From: Sutterella sp. AM11-39
Lineage (GTDB): Bacteria > Pseudomonadota > Gammaproteobacteria > Burkholderiales > Burkholderiaceae_F
Reading direction: 5' to 3'
DNA: 64,000 nt
Assembly: GCF_003472385.1 (NCBI RefSeq)
Contig: NZ_QRLV01000004.1
Coordinates: 1 to 64,000, forward strand
The notes beneath the pieces are model-generated. The model did not search any database and was not told the origin of the DNA. It was given only the letters and a program-made list of their open reading frames with translations. This document shows, in pieces, positions 55,271 to 62,584 of the stretch. The translations under genes and the position numbers were made by a program. Every line of letters starts with the position of its first letter. The first letter of the stretch is position 1.

Positions 55271-56614
55271 ATGTCTGACAACAGATCAACATGGACAAGC
55301 CGCATCGGCTTCATTCTGGCCAGTGCGGGTGCCGCCATCGGCTTAGGCGCCATTTGGAAATTTCCCTATCTGGCAGGAACCAACGGCGGCAGCGTCTTTA
55401 TGTTCCCCTACATCGTCCTGTCGTTTACGATCGGCCTCGTGCTTCTGATCGCCGAAGTCGGTCTGGGCCGCACGGGCAAAGGCTGCATCGTGACCGCTTA
55501 CCGAGCCATTGCGGGCAAGAACTGGACGATCTGGGGCTATCTGGGCGTTCTCACGGGCTTCATGGTGCTGTGCTTTTACTCCACCATCGGCGGCTGGACG
55601 CTTTCCTATCTGATCGATTCGGCCGTTGGCCGAGGACTTGTATCCAACCAGGACGAGCTCAGTGCGCTCTTCGGCGGCCTTGTGTCCGATCCCGTCAAAT
55701 CGCTGGGCTTTCAGGCGCTCTTTCTCTTTCTGACCGGGTGGGTCGTCGCCTATGAGATCAGCCGCGGCATCGAGAAGATCTCCAAGGTGCTCATGCCCCT
55801 TCTGCTCGTGCTCGTCATCATCGTGATCGTGCGCGGCGTGACGCTGCCGGGCGCCTCCGAAGGTCTCGCCTATCTCTTTAGCTGGAATCCTGAAGCCTTC
55901 AGCTGGAAGAGCCTGCTCGCCGCAATGGGCTTTACCTTCTTCTCGCTTTGCATCGGTTGCGGCTGCATGCTCACCTACGGCTCCTACCTCTCGCAGGATT
56001 CAAACCTCATCAACGGCTGCGCCTGGATCACATTCCTGGCAACTGCCGCCTCCATCCTGGGCGGCCTGATGATCATGCCGGCGGTCTTTGCATTCCATCT
56101 CGATCCGTCCGCCGGTCCCGGCCTCACCTTCATGACGATGCCGGTCGTCTTCGCGCAGCTTCCCTTCGGACAGCTCTTTGCGTTTGCTTTCTACCTGTGC
56201 CTGGCCGTGGCGGCCATCACCAGTTCCGTATCGCTTCTCGAACTCGTGGTTGCTTTCCTTGTCGACGAACTCAAGATGCGCCGCATGACGGCTTCTCTGG
56301 TGAGCTGCGTCGCGATGCTTGCGGTCGGGTCGCTCTGCACCCTTTCTTTCGGACCTCTGGCTGACGTCAAGCCCCTTTTCGAGCGCAACTTCTTTGATCT
56401 CTTTGACTACTTCACGAGCAACCTGTCGCTTCCGATCGGCGGTCTCGTGATCTGCGCTCTGGTGGGCATCAAGCGCTGGTCGATGATGAAGGACGAAATC
56501 CGCATGGGTTCAGGCGTTTCCGACTCGATGATGTCGATCTTTCGCGGCATTCTCACGATCGGCTGCCCGCTTCTTATCGTCGTGGTGCTGATTTCCGGCC
56601 TGATGCCGAGCTAA
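55271..56614 (+). CDS. NSS-family sodium-dependent transporter, copy 2
   Basis: 447 residues, parallel to the first copy along its length (GFILASAGAAIGLGAIWKFP in TM1; AAMGFTFFSLCIGCG in TM6). Many substitutions show an old duplication or two separate transfers, and probably different substrate choice. It has its own spacer of 229 bp after the first gene's terminator and ends at a perfect 12-bp terminator stem, so it is a separate transcription unit. Confidence 0.92.
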   Translation: MSDNRSTWTSRIGFILASAGAAIGLGAIWKFPYLAGTNGGSVFMFPYIVLSFTIGLVLLIAEVGLGRTGKGCIVTAYRAIAGKNWTIWGYLGVLTGFMVLCFYSTIGGWTLSYLIDSAVGRGLVSNQDELSALFGGLVSDPVKSLGFQALFLFLTGWVVAYEISRGIEKISKVLMPLLLVLVIIVIVRGVTLPGASEGLAYLFSWNPEAFSWKSLLAAMGFTFFSLCIGCGCMLTYGSYLSQDSNLINGCAWITFLATAASILGGLMIMPAVFAFHLDPSAGPGLTFMTMPVVFAQLPFGQLFAFAFYLCLAVAAITSSVSLLELVVAFLVDELKMRRMTASLVSCVAMLAVGSLCTLSFGPLADVKPLFERNFFDLFDYFTSNLSLPIGGLVICALVGIKRWSMMKDEIRMGSGVSDSMMSIFRGILTIGCPLLIVVVLISGLMPS

Positions 56615-56638
56615 GCGCTTTGACATTCATCCAAGGCC

Positions 56639-56680
56639 AAAAGCGGCGCGATCCTGTCGACAGGCGCGCCGCTTTTCTTT
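56639..56680. terminator. Bidirectional terminator between convergent genes
   Basis: Perfect 12-bp arms aaaagcggcgcg/cgcgccgctttt (56639-56650 and 56665-56676), with A and T runs on both sides. It serves NSS copy 2 on the plus strand and the binding-protein gene on the minus strand. Confidence 0.9.
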
Positions 56681-56766
56681 TGCGGTCCATAACAAAACCG
56701 GACTGCCCATGAAAAGCAATCCGGTTCGCGTGCAGACCCTGCGGGCCGCTCCGAAAGAAATTCAGC

Positions 56767-57525
56767 TTACTGAGCGAACCACTTGGAGTAGATCTGCTTA
56801 TCTTCTCCGGCCTGTCGAACGGCTTCCAGGCCCTTGTTGAGCTTGTCAAGGAGTTCCTTGTTGCCCTTCTTCACGGCAAAGCCATACTGCTGCGCGTCTT
56901 CGATTGCCGGCTGTAGCTGCAGAGACTGAGACATACGCGGCTGGGTCTTCATGAAGTAGGCAAGCACGGGACGATCGTGCACCACGGCTTCGGCGTTGCG
57001 GCTCGTCAGAGCCATGAAGGCTTCGCTCGTGGCGTTGTAATTGGTCACCTTGGCACCGGGAATATCCTTGGCCTTGTCGGCACCGGTCGTGCCGATCTGC
57101 ACGGCGATCGCCTGATTCTCCAGAGACTTGAAGTCGGGATACTTGGCGGCGTCTTCCTTGCGAACGAGCATGGAAAGGCCGGCCGTGTAGTAAGGAGCCG
57201 TGAAGTCTACTCGCTTGGAACGTTCTTCGGTGATGGTGACGCCTGCGGCCACCACATCGACCACACCCATACCCAGAGCGGGAATCAGCGCGTCAAAACC
57301 CATGTTGACGACTTCGATGTCGTAGCCGGCCTTATCGGCAACGGCACGAATGAGGTCAATGTCGTAACCCACGAATTCGCGGGTCTGGGTGTCCATAAAT
57401 TCAAAGGGAGCGAACGTGGGCTCGGTGCCCACGCGAAGCTTGTCGCGAGCCAAGGCATCATCAGCCGCCGCGACAGAGAGCGTTGCGACTGCGCAGACGC
57501 TCAGGAGCAATTTTTTAAAAACCAT
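56767..57525 (-). CDS. Orphan polar amino acid ABC binding protein
   Basis: A 252-residue periplasmic binding protein of SBP_bac_3 type (HisJ/GlnH/ArtI), with a signal peptide (about 1-26). The opening LRVGTEPTFAPFEFMD and FVGYDIDLIRAVADKAG, then GVTITEERSKRVDFTAPYY, are textbook for amino-acid binders. No permease or ATPase gene is near; it must use components elsewhere or act as a sensor. The ligand is not resolvable from sequence. Confidence 0.92.
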   Translation of the reverse strand: MVFKKLLLSVCAVATLSVAAADDALARDKLRVGTEPTFAPFEFMDTQTREFVGYDIDLIRAVADKAGYDIEVVNMGFDALIPALGMGVVDVVAAGVTITEERSKRVDFTAPYYTAGLSMLVRKEDAAKYPDFKSLENQAIAVQIGTTGADKAKDIPGAKVTNYNATSEAFMALTSRNAEAVVHDRPVLAYFMKTQPRMSQSLQLQPAIEDAQQYGFAVKKGNKELLDKLNKGLEAVRQAGEDKQIYSKWFAQ

Positions 57526-57629
57526 GTGTCTAGTGGTTGAACCGGAAGGTCAACCGTACGCAAAAAGCAAAGATCGGATTATACAGACGCGTGTTTGTTA
57601 GCAAAAGCCTGTCGATTCAGCGCTGTAGC

Positions 57630-58433
57630 TTAAGCGTCGGCCAAAAGTCGGCGGCGGCGCTGCTCGAAAAGACAGACCGCGGCGGCCGCCCCAACATTGA
57701 GCGACTCGCATGCCTGCTCGATCGGAATGAGATAGCGTTCGTCGGCAACGGCCAGAGCCTGCAGAGAAAGCCCCGGGCCTTCGGCGCCCATCATCCACAC
57801 CACGGGTCCCTTTTCCCAGCCCTGCGTGCGGAACAAGTCCATTCCGCCTCGGGCGTCTGCTGCCAGCACGCGTCCAGCGAAAAGCGTGTGAATTTCTTCG
57901 GCACAGACATTGTCGTAGAGTTTGGCGCTGAAGTGAGCTCCCATACCGGCTCGCAACACCTTGGGTGCCCAGAAACCGGCCGAACCGGAACTGGCCGCGA
58001 TGTGACGCACGCCCGCAGCCAAAGCGGTGCGAATGAGCGTACCCATATTGCCCGCATCCTGGACACCGTCGAGATAAAGCGCGTCCTCGACAATCGGCTG
58101 CATCGGACGTTGGGCAAACTCGACTGCCACTTCCACCATGATGCCCGTGCCGTTTTCGACGGGACAGACCGCATCGTAGAGCTTGTCGGCCACGGTCAGA
58201 AATTTGGCCCCCGTTTCCTCGGCCACGCGCTCGGCAAGCGCATGGACATCCGGATGGACGTTGTTTTCACGCACAACAACGGCTCGCGTCTCAGGACGCT
58301 TTTCGCAGATCACTTCCGCCAGATGAATGCCCTCGGCAAGCGTCGTTCCGATTTTCTTTGCACCTCTCGGATGTTCGGAGATCTTTCTCCAGCGCTTGAT
58401 GTTTTCGTTGGCTGCGGAATTGATGAGCGTCAT
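57630..58433 (-). CDS. SpoU-family RNA 2'-O-methyltransferase
   Basis: A 267-residue SPOUT methyltransferase with a substrate-binding N-terminal domain (about 1-100; it opens NENIKRWRKISEHPRGAKK) and the knotted SpoU catalytic domain. Motif 1 is LDGVQDAGNMGTLIRTA near residue 125, motif 2 includes VWMMGAEGPGLS, and motif 3 IPIEQACESLNVGAAAAV ends the domain. It probably methylates 23S rRNA or tRNA; the length fits RlmB/TsnR-like proteins. The start is ATG 58433; upstream codons lack a ribosome binding site. Confidence 0.9.
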   Translation of the reverse strand: MTLINSAANENIKRWRKISEHPRGAKKIGTTLAEGIHLAEVICEKRPETRAVVVRENNVHPDVHALAERVAEETGAKFLTVADKLYDAVCPVENGTGIMVEVAVEFAQRPMQPIVEDALYLDGVQDAGNMGTLIRTALAAGVRHIAASSGSAGFWAPKVLRAGMGAHFSAKLYDNVCAEEIHTLFAGRVLAADARGGMDLFRTQGWEKGPVVWMMGAEGPGLSLQALAVADERYLIPIEQACESLNVGAAAAVCLFEQRRRRLLADA

Positions 58434-58597
58434 GGGTTTAAAACAGCTGTAGCAACATAAAAGATGAATTGTAATCGCGGCAAGCATTCGGCGATTTCGC
58501 TCGCTTCAAATGCGCAGCTGAAGTAAGACTTTGCACCAAGACGGTGCATGTTCGATGGGCACCTTGTGCTTGTCGCTTTCTTAAGAGTATTGTTTAT

Positions 58598-58611
58598 TTG
58601 ATTTAGATCAA
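58598..58611. promoter_or_regulatory. Consensus FNR/ANR-type box
   Basis: TTGAT-TTAG-ATCAA is an exact match to the FNR consensus TTGATNNNNATCAA. Its centre is about 172 bp upstream of the methyltransferase start (minus strand) and about 42 bp before the possible GTG start at 58646. Confidence 0.7.
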
Positions 58612-58750
58612 ACACGAAATTTCTTTTTCGGAAGCAATTGACAAAGTGATGGCTGTAAGTCAACAACCGGCTGCAACAACGAAAAAGACAATCAGAAGGC
58701 GCGGAAGCCGTGCCGGGGAGAATGGTCAAGAAAAAAATTACCGGTCAAGC

Positions 58751-58798
58751 AAAAAGGTTGACATCGTTTTCCTGAGTTTGTCCGACGTCAACCTTTTT
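58751..58798. terminator. Perfect 12-bp hairpin with flanking A and T runs
   Basis: The arms aaaaaggttgac (58751-58762) and gtcaaccttttt (58787-58798) enclose 24 bases. The symmetric A and T tracts make it a plausible bidirectional terminator, which would end a short plus-strand transcript starting near the FNR box. Confidence 0.55.
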
Positions 58799-58976
58799 CG
58801 GATCGCTTGCTTGAAGTCTTCGGCGACCAAACCGAGCTTCAAATTCTGAGGAGCAGTTGAGGAGCAACGCATATGTGTGTCTGCGATCGTTGTCAAGGTA
58901 GCACGTCAGCAGACTCCTCGAAAGGGCGGTATTTATCCATCAGAAAGACTACATAAGGGTTTACGTGCACATCAAC

Positions 58977-59855
58977 TTACACACCGTCTAGAAATGCTCT
59001 CTTTTGGTGCGTCTCCTCGGTTCGATCCTGTACTTGCTCCGCTTCGTCACGAATGAAGACGCGCTTGGTGTAGGCGTCCTTCAGAAAGTCTGCGCTGTTG
59101 TGTCCGGCCGCCAGGCGAACGGCTATCAGAAAAGCTATGGGCAAAAGCGCAAGCGACATACACAGATCAGATCTGCTTTCCCGCTGGCGCAAAAGCTCCT
59201 CGCGCCTTTGTTTTTCAGGAACCGCCGCTGACAAAACGCTCATTGCAAGCAGCGCTCTGAAACCTGCGCTTCGCTTTTGCTGCGCCAGACAGCGTTGTTC
59301 GTTGATTTCCTCCATGTACTGCGAGAGTCCCTCTTCGTCATTTCTTACTTTGTAATGGATCACCATGCGCGAATCGGCTCGTCGCCCAAACGTCATGCAC
59401 ACGACGAAGACAGCCAGAAACGGGACCACCACAGGAAATGCAAACTGTACGAGAGACGCCAGCAAAGCTCCTTCTTCTCGGTTGTAGCGGCAGGCCTGAA
59501 TCGTGCAAAAGAGCACGCAAGCCGCGATGCAGGCGAAATAGGCCGACGGAAAACGAGAGGCATCGGCAAAGATAAGAATCCAAACAGCAGTGCAGGCCGC
59601 CGAAAAGCTGAGCAGATCCGGATAGATGACAATCCCATCCTCAGCAGTAACACCCTTCATGGCCCGCGTTCCTTTTCGCACAACAGCTCCGAAAGCCGCC
59701 AGCAGCGCCGCCGCAAAAGCCGTGCACGCAACAAAGCCCGCCGGTACAAGCCAAAGGCGCATTACGGTGGCAAGCGCGGCATAGCCTACGAAAAAGCAGA
59801 CAGTAAAAAGACAGGCAAAGAGCACTTGCCGCGTGTACTTGTTGCTGCGAAACAT
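58977..59855 (-). CDS. Membrane protein of unknown function
   Basis: 292 residues with about five or six membrane spans (about 10-30, 35-58, 80-97, 101-117, 128-155 and 245-262). A hydrophilic cytoplasmic segment (about 160-240) is rich in Gln, Arg and Glu (NEQRCLAQQKRSAG). The C-terminus is charged (EEAEQVQDRTEETHQ-like). I recognise no family. It is flanked by the FNR-box region and by the divergent acyl-CoA synthetase promoter, and probably stands alone. Confidence 0.75.
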   Translation of the reverse strand: MFRSNKYTRQVLFACLFTVCFFVGYAALATVMRLWLVPAGFVACTAFAAALLAAFGAVVRKGTRAMKGVTAEDGIVIYPDLLSFSAACTAVWILIFADASRFPSAYFACIAACVLFCTIQACRYNREEGALLASLVQFAFPVVVPFLAVFVVCMTFGRRADSRMVIHYKVRNDEEGLSQYMEEINEQRCLAQQKRSAGFRALLAMSVLSAAVPEKQRREELLRQRESRSDLCMSLALLPIAFLIAVRLAAGHNSADFLKDAYTKRVFIRDEAEQVQDRTEETHQKRAFLDGV

Positions 59856-59907
59856 CCGCTAAAGAAGGAGTAAAGGTAGGAAACGTCAAAAGTTTTGTCT
59901 TTCGGAA

Positions 59908-59937
59908 TTGTAGGGACGCACTTAACGGATTTAATAA
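59908..59937 (+). promoter_or_regulatory. Candidate promoter of the second acyl-CoA synthetase gene
   Basis: TTGTAG (59908-59913), an 18-bp spacer and TAATAA (59932-59937). The predicted start (about 59944) lies right before the perfect dyad at 59948. Confidence 0.4.
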
Positions 59938-59947
59938 GTACGCTAGA

Positions 59948-59967
59948 CATCATCCGAACGGATGATG
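59948..59967. promoter_or_regulatory. Perfect palindrome, probable operator
   Basis: catcatccg-aa-cggatgatg: two perfect 9-bp arms with a 2-bp centre, the shape of a TetR or GntR operator. Overlapping the predicted transcription start, it would block an acyl-CoA synthetase promoter, as fatty-acid-responsive repressors do. Confidence 0.6.
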
Positions 59968-60088
59968 CTCAACGGCATTGAATCGGGCGCGCGGTATAGT
60001 TCGGGGATTGCTTAAACGAATACTTCGACGGCAAGGGTTTTGCGCACGCCTAGCCTGCAAAATCGCCGTCTCCACAAAGGAATTTGCA

Positions 60089-61933
60089 GTGACCGATAAA
60101 ACCGATACCATGCAAACGCGCCGCGCCGAGCTTCAGGTTCTGCGCACGCTTCCCGAACTGCTCACACACCATCTGGAGCAGCGGCCGCAGATTCCGGTTT
60201 ACATGTACTACGACAACCGCGTCAAACAGTGGCAGACCCTCACTGTTCAGGAAACGTACGAGCGCGTCATGCGCTGGGCCCATGCCTTTGCGGCTCTCGG
60301 CCTCAAAAAGGGCGAACGCGTCGCCATGCTCCTTCCCAACAGCATTGACGCCATCTGCTTTGACATGGCTGCCCTCATGTGCGCTCTCGTGCCCGTGCCG
60401 CTGCACGCGATCGACACGGCGGGCTCCTCGGCCTTTATTCTTCGCGACTCAGGCGCCCGCTTCCTCGTCACGACCAAGTTCAATCGCTGGCGCGACATCG
60501 GCGCTGCTATGGAATTACCTGATCTGCAGACCGTGGTGATCACCGAAGAAGGCGTTGAGACAACCGTCTCCGACGGTAGAACCGTCACGAGCGTCGATCA
60601 CTGGCTTGCCACGGGCCAAGGCGTCGAACTGCCGCCCGGCCCCGAGCCCACCGACCTCGCCGCCCTTGTCTACACGTCGGGCACGACGGGCAAACCCAAG
60701 GGCGTCATGCTCACGCACCGCGCGCTTCTTGCAAACATCAACGGCATTTTGAGCAGCATCTGTCCGCGCGTCGACGAGGTATGGCTCTCGTTTCTGCCGC
60801 TTTCGCATACGCTCGAGCGCATCGCGACCTATTACCTCGCGCTCGGCATGGGCAACCTCGTGGCGTTCAACCGAAACATCGGTCTCCTGCAGGAAGACAT
60901 GCGCGTCATCCGTCCCACCATCATGCTGAGCGTGCCGCGCGTCTATGAAAAGATCTACTCCAAGATTCAGGATCGACTTGCGACGCAGTCGCCCTTTGTG
61001 CAGAAGATCTTCCGGTGGGCGGTTGACGTCGGCTGGCGTCGCTTCTGCCGCAAAAACGGCCTGCCCTGCCCTTCGGGCTTCTCTGCGCTTTTCGATCCGT
61101 TGGTGGCAGGATTCCTTGACAGGAAAGTGGGTGCCGGCATCCGCAACATCTTCGGCGGTCGTCCTTATGTCTACATTTCGGGCGGAGCTGCTTTCAATCC
61201 GACCGTAGCCAAGGTGTTCCTCGCCCTGGGCGTTGAAATTCTTCAGGGCTACGGGATGACCGAGGCCTCGCCCGTGGTGTGCGTCAATAAGCTCGGCAGC
61301 AACAATCCGCAGACTGTCGGTATTCCGCTCGACAATCTCGAGACCAAGCTCGGTCCCAACGACGAACTGATGGTGCGCGGCCCGAACGTGATGGTCGGTT
61401 ACTGGATGCGTCCGGAAGACACCCGCGCCGTTCTCACCGAAGACGGCTGGCTCAAGACGGGCGATCAGGCCGACATCTACAAGAGCGGCCATATCCGCAT
61501 CAAGGGCCGCATCAAAGAAATCATTGTCACGAGCACGGGCGAAAAGATCCCGCCGGGAGACCTGGAACAGGCCATCGAAACCGACAATCTGTTCGATCAG
61601 GTGATGGCCGTCGGCGAAGATCGCCCCTACATCGCCTGCCTGGCGGTCGTAAATCCCGAGCAGTTCGACAAGTTCGTCAAGGAACTCGGCAAAGATCCCA
61701 AAGACGAAGGCATCTTGATGGACAAGGAAGTGCGCAACGCCGCACTGCGCCGCATCAAGGCGTTGACGCGCGACTTCCCGAACTACGGCATCCCGCGCAA
61801 CGTGCGTCTGCTCGCCGAGCCCTGGACGATCGAAAGCGGTCTGCTCACGCCTACGTTAAAGCTCAAGCGCGCCAAGATACGCGAACGTTTCCACGCCGAA
61901 ATCGACGAGCTCTACGGCGATCGCCGCGGTTAA
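60089..61933 (+). CDS. Long-chain acyl-CoA synthetase (AMP-forming), copy 2
   Basis: 614 residues, paralogous to the gene at 27.0 kb throughout. It has VYTSGTTGKPKGVMLTHRAL near residue 190, YGMTEASPVVC, WLKTGDQADI and the lysine region GRIKEIIVTSTGEKIPPGD. It forms acyl-CoA from fatty acids, for degradation or lipid remodelling. The start is GTG 60089, with an aaagga site 8 bp upstream; the frame open to 59978 would cover the operator region. A hairpin at 61960-61993 follows. Confidence 0.9.
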   Translation: MTDKTDTMQTRRAELQVLRTLPELLTHHLEQRPQIPVYMYYDNRVKQWQTLTVQETYERVMRWAHAFAALGLKKGERVAMLLPNSIDAICFDMAALMCALVPVPLHAIDTAGSSAFILRDSGARFLVTTKFNRWRDIGAAMELPDLQTVVITEEGVETTVSDGRTVTSVDHWLATGQGVELPPGPEPTDLAALVYTSGTTGKPKGVMLTHRALLANINGILSSICPRVDEVWLSFLPLSHTLERIATYYLALGMGNLVAFNRNIGLLQEDMRVIRPTIMLSVPRVYEKIYSKIQDRLATQSPFVQKIFRWAVDVGWRRFCRKNGLPCPSGFSALFDPLVAGFLDRKVGAGIRNIFGGRPYVYISGGAAFNPTVAKVFLALGVEILQGYGMTEASPVVCVNKLGSNNPQTVGIPLDNLETKLGPNDELMVRGPNVMVGYWMRPEDTRAVLTEDGWLKTGDQADIYKSGHIRIKGRIKEIIVTSTGEKIPPGDLEQAIETDNLFDQVMAVGEDRPYIACLAVVNPEQFDKFVKELGKDPKDEGILMDKEVRNAALRRIKALTRDFPNYGIPRNVRLLAEPWTIESGLLTPTLKLKRAKIRERFHAEIDELYGDRRG

Positions 61934-61959
61934 GCTTTTGAAGTCGGTTTCCTGTGTTG

Positions 61960-61993
61960 AACGGGCCTCTGCTTTTGTGAGCTGAGGCCCGTT
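61960..61993. terminator. Hairpin between convergent genes
   Basis: Perfect 10-bp arms aacgggcctc/gaggcccgtt (61960-61969 and 61984-61993). The T-run is poor, but the position between the convergent synthetase gene and trpG suits a terminator. Confidence 0.6.
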
Positions 61994-62005
61994 GCCATTT
62001 CATCG

Positions 62006-62569
62006 TCAGAGACGCAGAAAGTTTTTCAGCAGTTCGTGACCGAATTCGCTGGCGATTGATTCCGGGTGAAACTGAGTCGTCTCAATCGGCAATTCCTTGT
62101 GCCTGAGTCCCTGGATTTCTCCGTCTGAACTGACAGCCGTCACCTCCAAAATGTCAGGCAACGTTTCGCGTTCCACCACGAGCGAGTGATAGCGCGCAAC
62201 CGTCATCGGCGACGGCAGTCCGCTGAAAAGTCCTTTTCCGTCATGTGTGATGCAATCCGTCTTGCCGTGCATGACATGTCCGGCCCGCACCACGCGCCCG
62301 CCGAACACTTCTCCTACGGCCTGATGGCCAAGACATACGCCCAGAACCGGTACATACTGAGAAAAACGCACAATGGCCTCCTTCGAGATGCCTGCCTGCG
62401 CCGGAGCACACGGTCCCGGTGAAATGCAGACACGGTCGGGCTTGCGTTTCAAAAGTTCCTCGACGGTTGCCTCGTCGTTTCTCACAACCTGCACTTGCTC
62501 TCCGAGTTCCTGAAAGTACTGCACAAGGTTGTACGTAAAACTGTCGTAGTTGTCGATCATCAGGAGCAT
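62006..62569 (-). CDS. trpG: Anthranilate synthase glutamine amidotransferase subunit
   Basis: 187 residues, the usual TrpG/PabA length. It hydrolyses glutamine and passes ammonia to TrpE. The class I amidotransferase triad is visible: Cys79 in [12 protein letters not shown] and His/Glu in QFHPESIAS. The opening [19 protein letters not shown] is classic. It lies 15 bp after trpE, so it serves anthranilate synthesis and may double as PabA. Confidence 0.95.
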   Translation of the reverse strand: MLLMIDNYDSFTYNLVQYFQELGEQVQVVRNDEATVEELLKRKPDRVCISPGPCAPAQAGISKEAIVRFSQYVPVLGVCLGHQAVGEVFGGRVVRAGHVMHGKTDCITHDGKGLFSGLPSPMTVARYHSLVVERETLPDILEVTAVSSDGEIQGLRHKELPIETTQFHPESIASEFGHELLKNFLRL

Positions 62570-62584
62570 TTTGTTTCTCCTCGT

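Larger units (their letters stand above)
58434..58976. other. Intergenic region with FNR box and hairpin
   Basis: 543 bp between two minus-strand genes. It holds a consensus FNR box (58598-58611) and, 140 bp further right, a perfect 12-bp hairpin (58751-58798). A 67-codon plus-strand frame beginning at GTG 58646 or ATG 58649 lies between them but matches no family. The layout suggests either a small FNR-controlled transcript on the plus strand or control of the methyltransferase gene on the minus strand. Confidence 0.5.
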
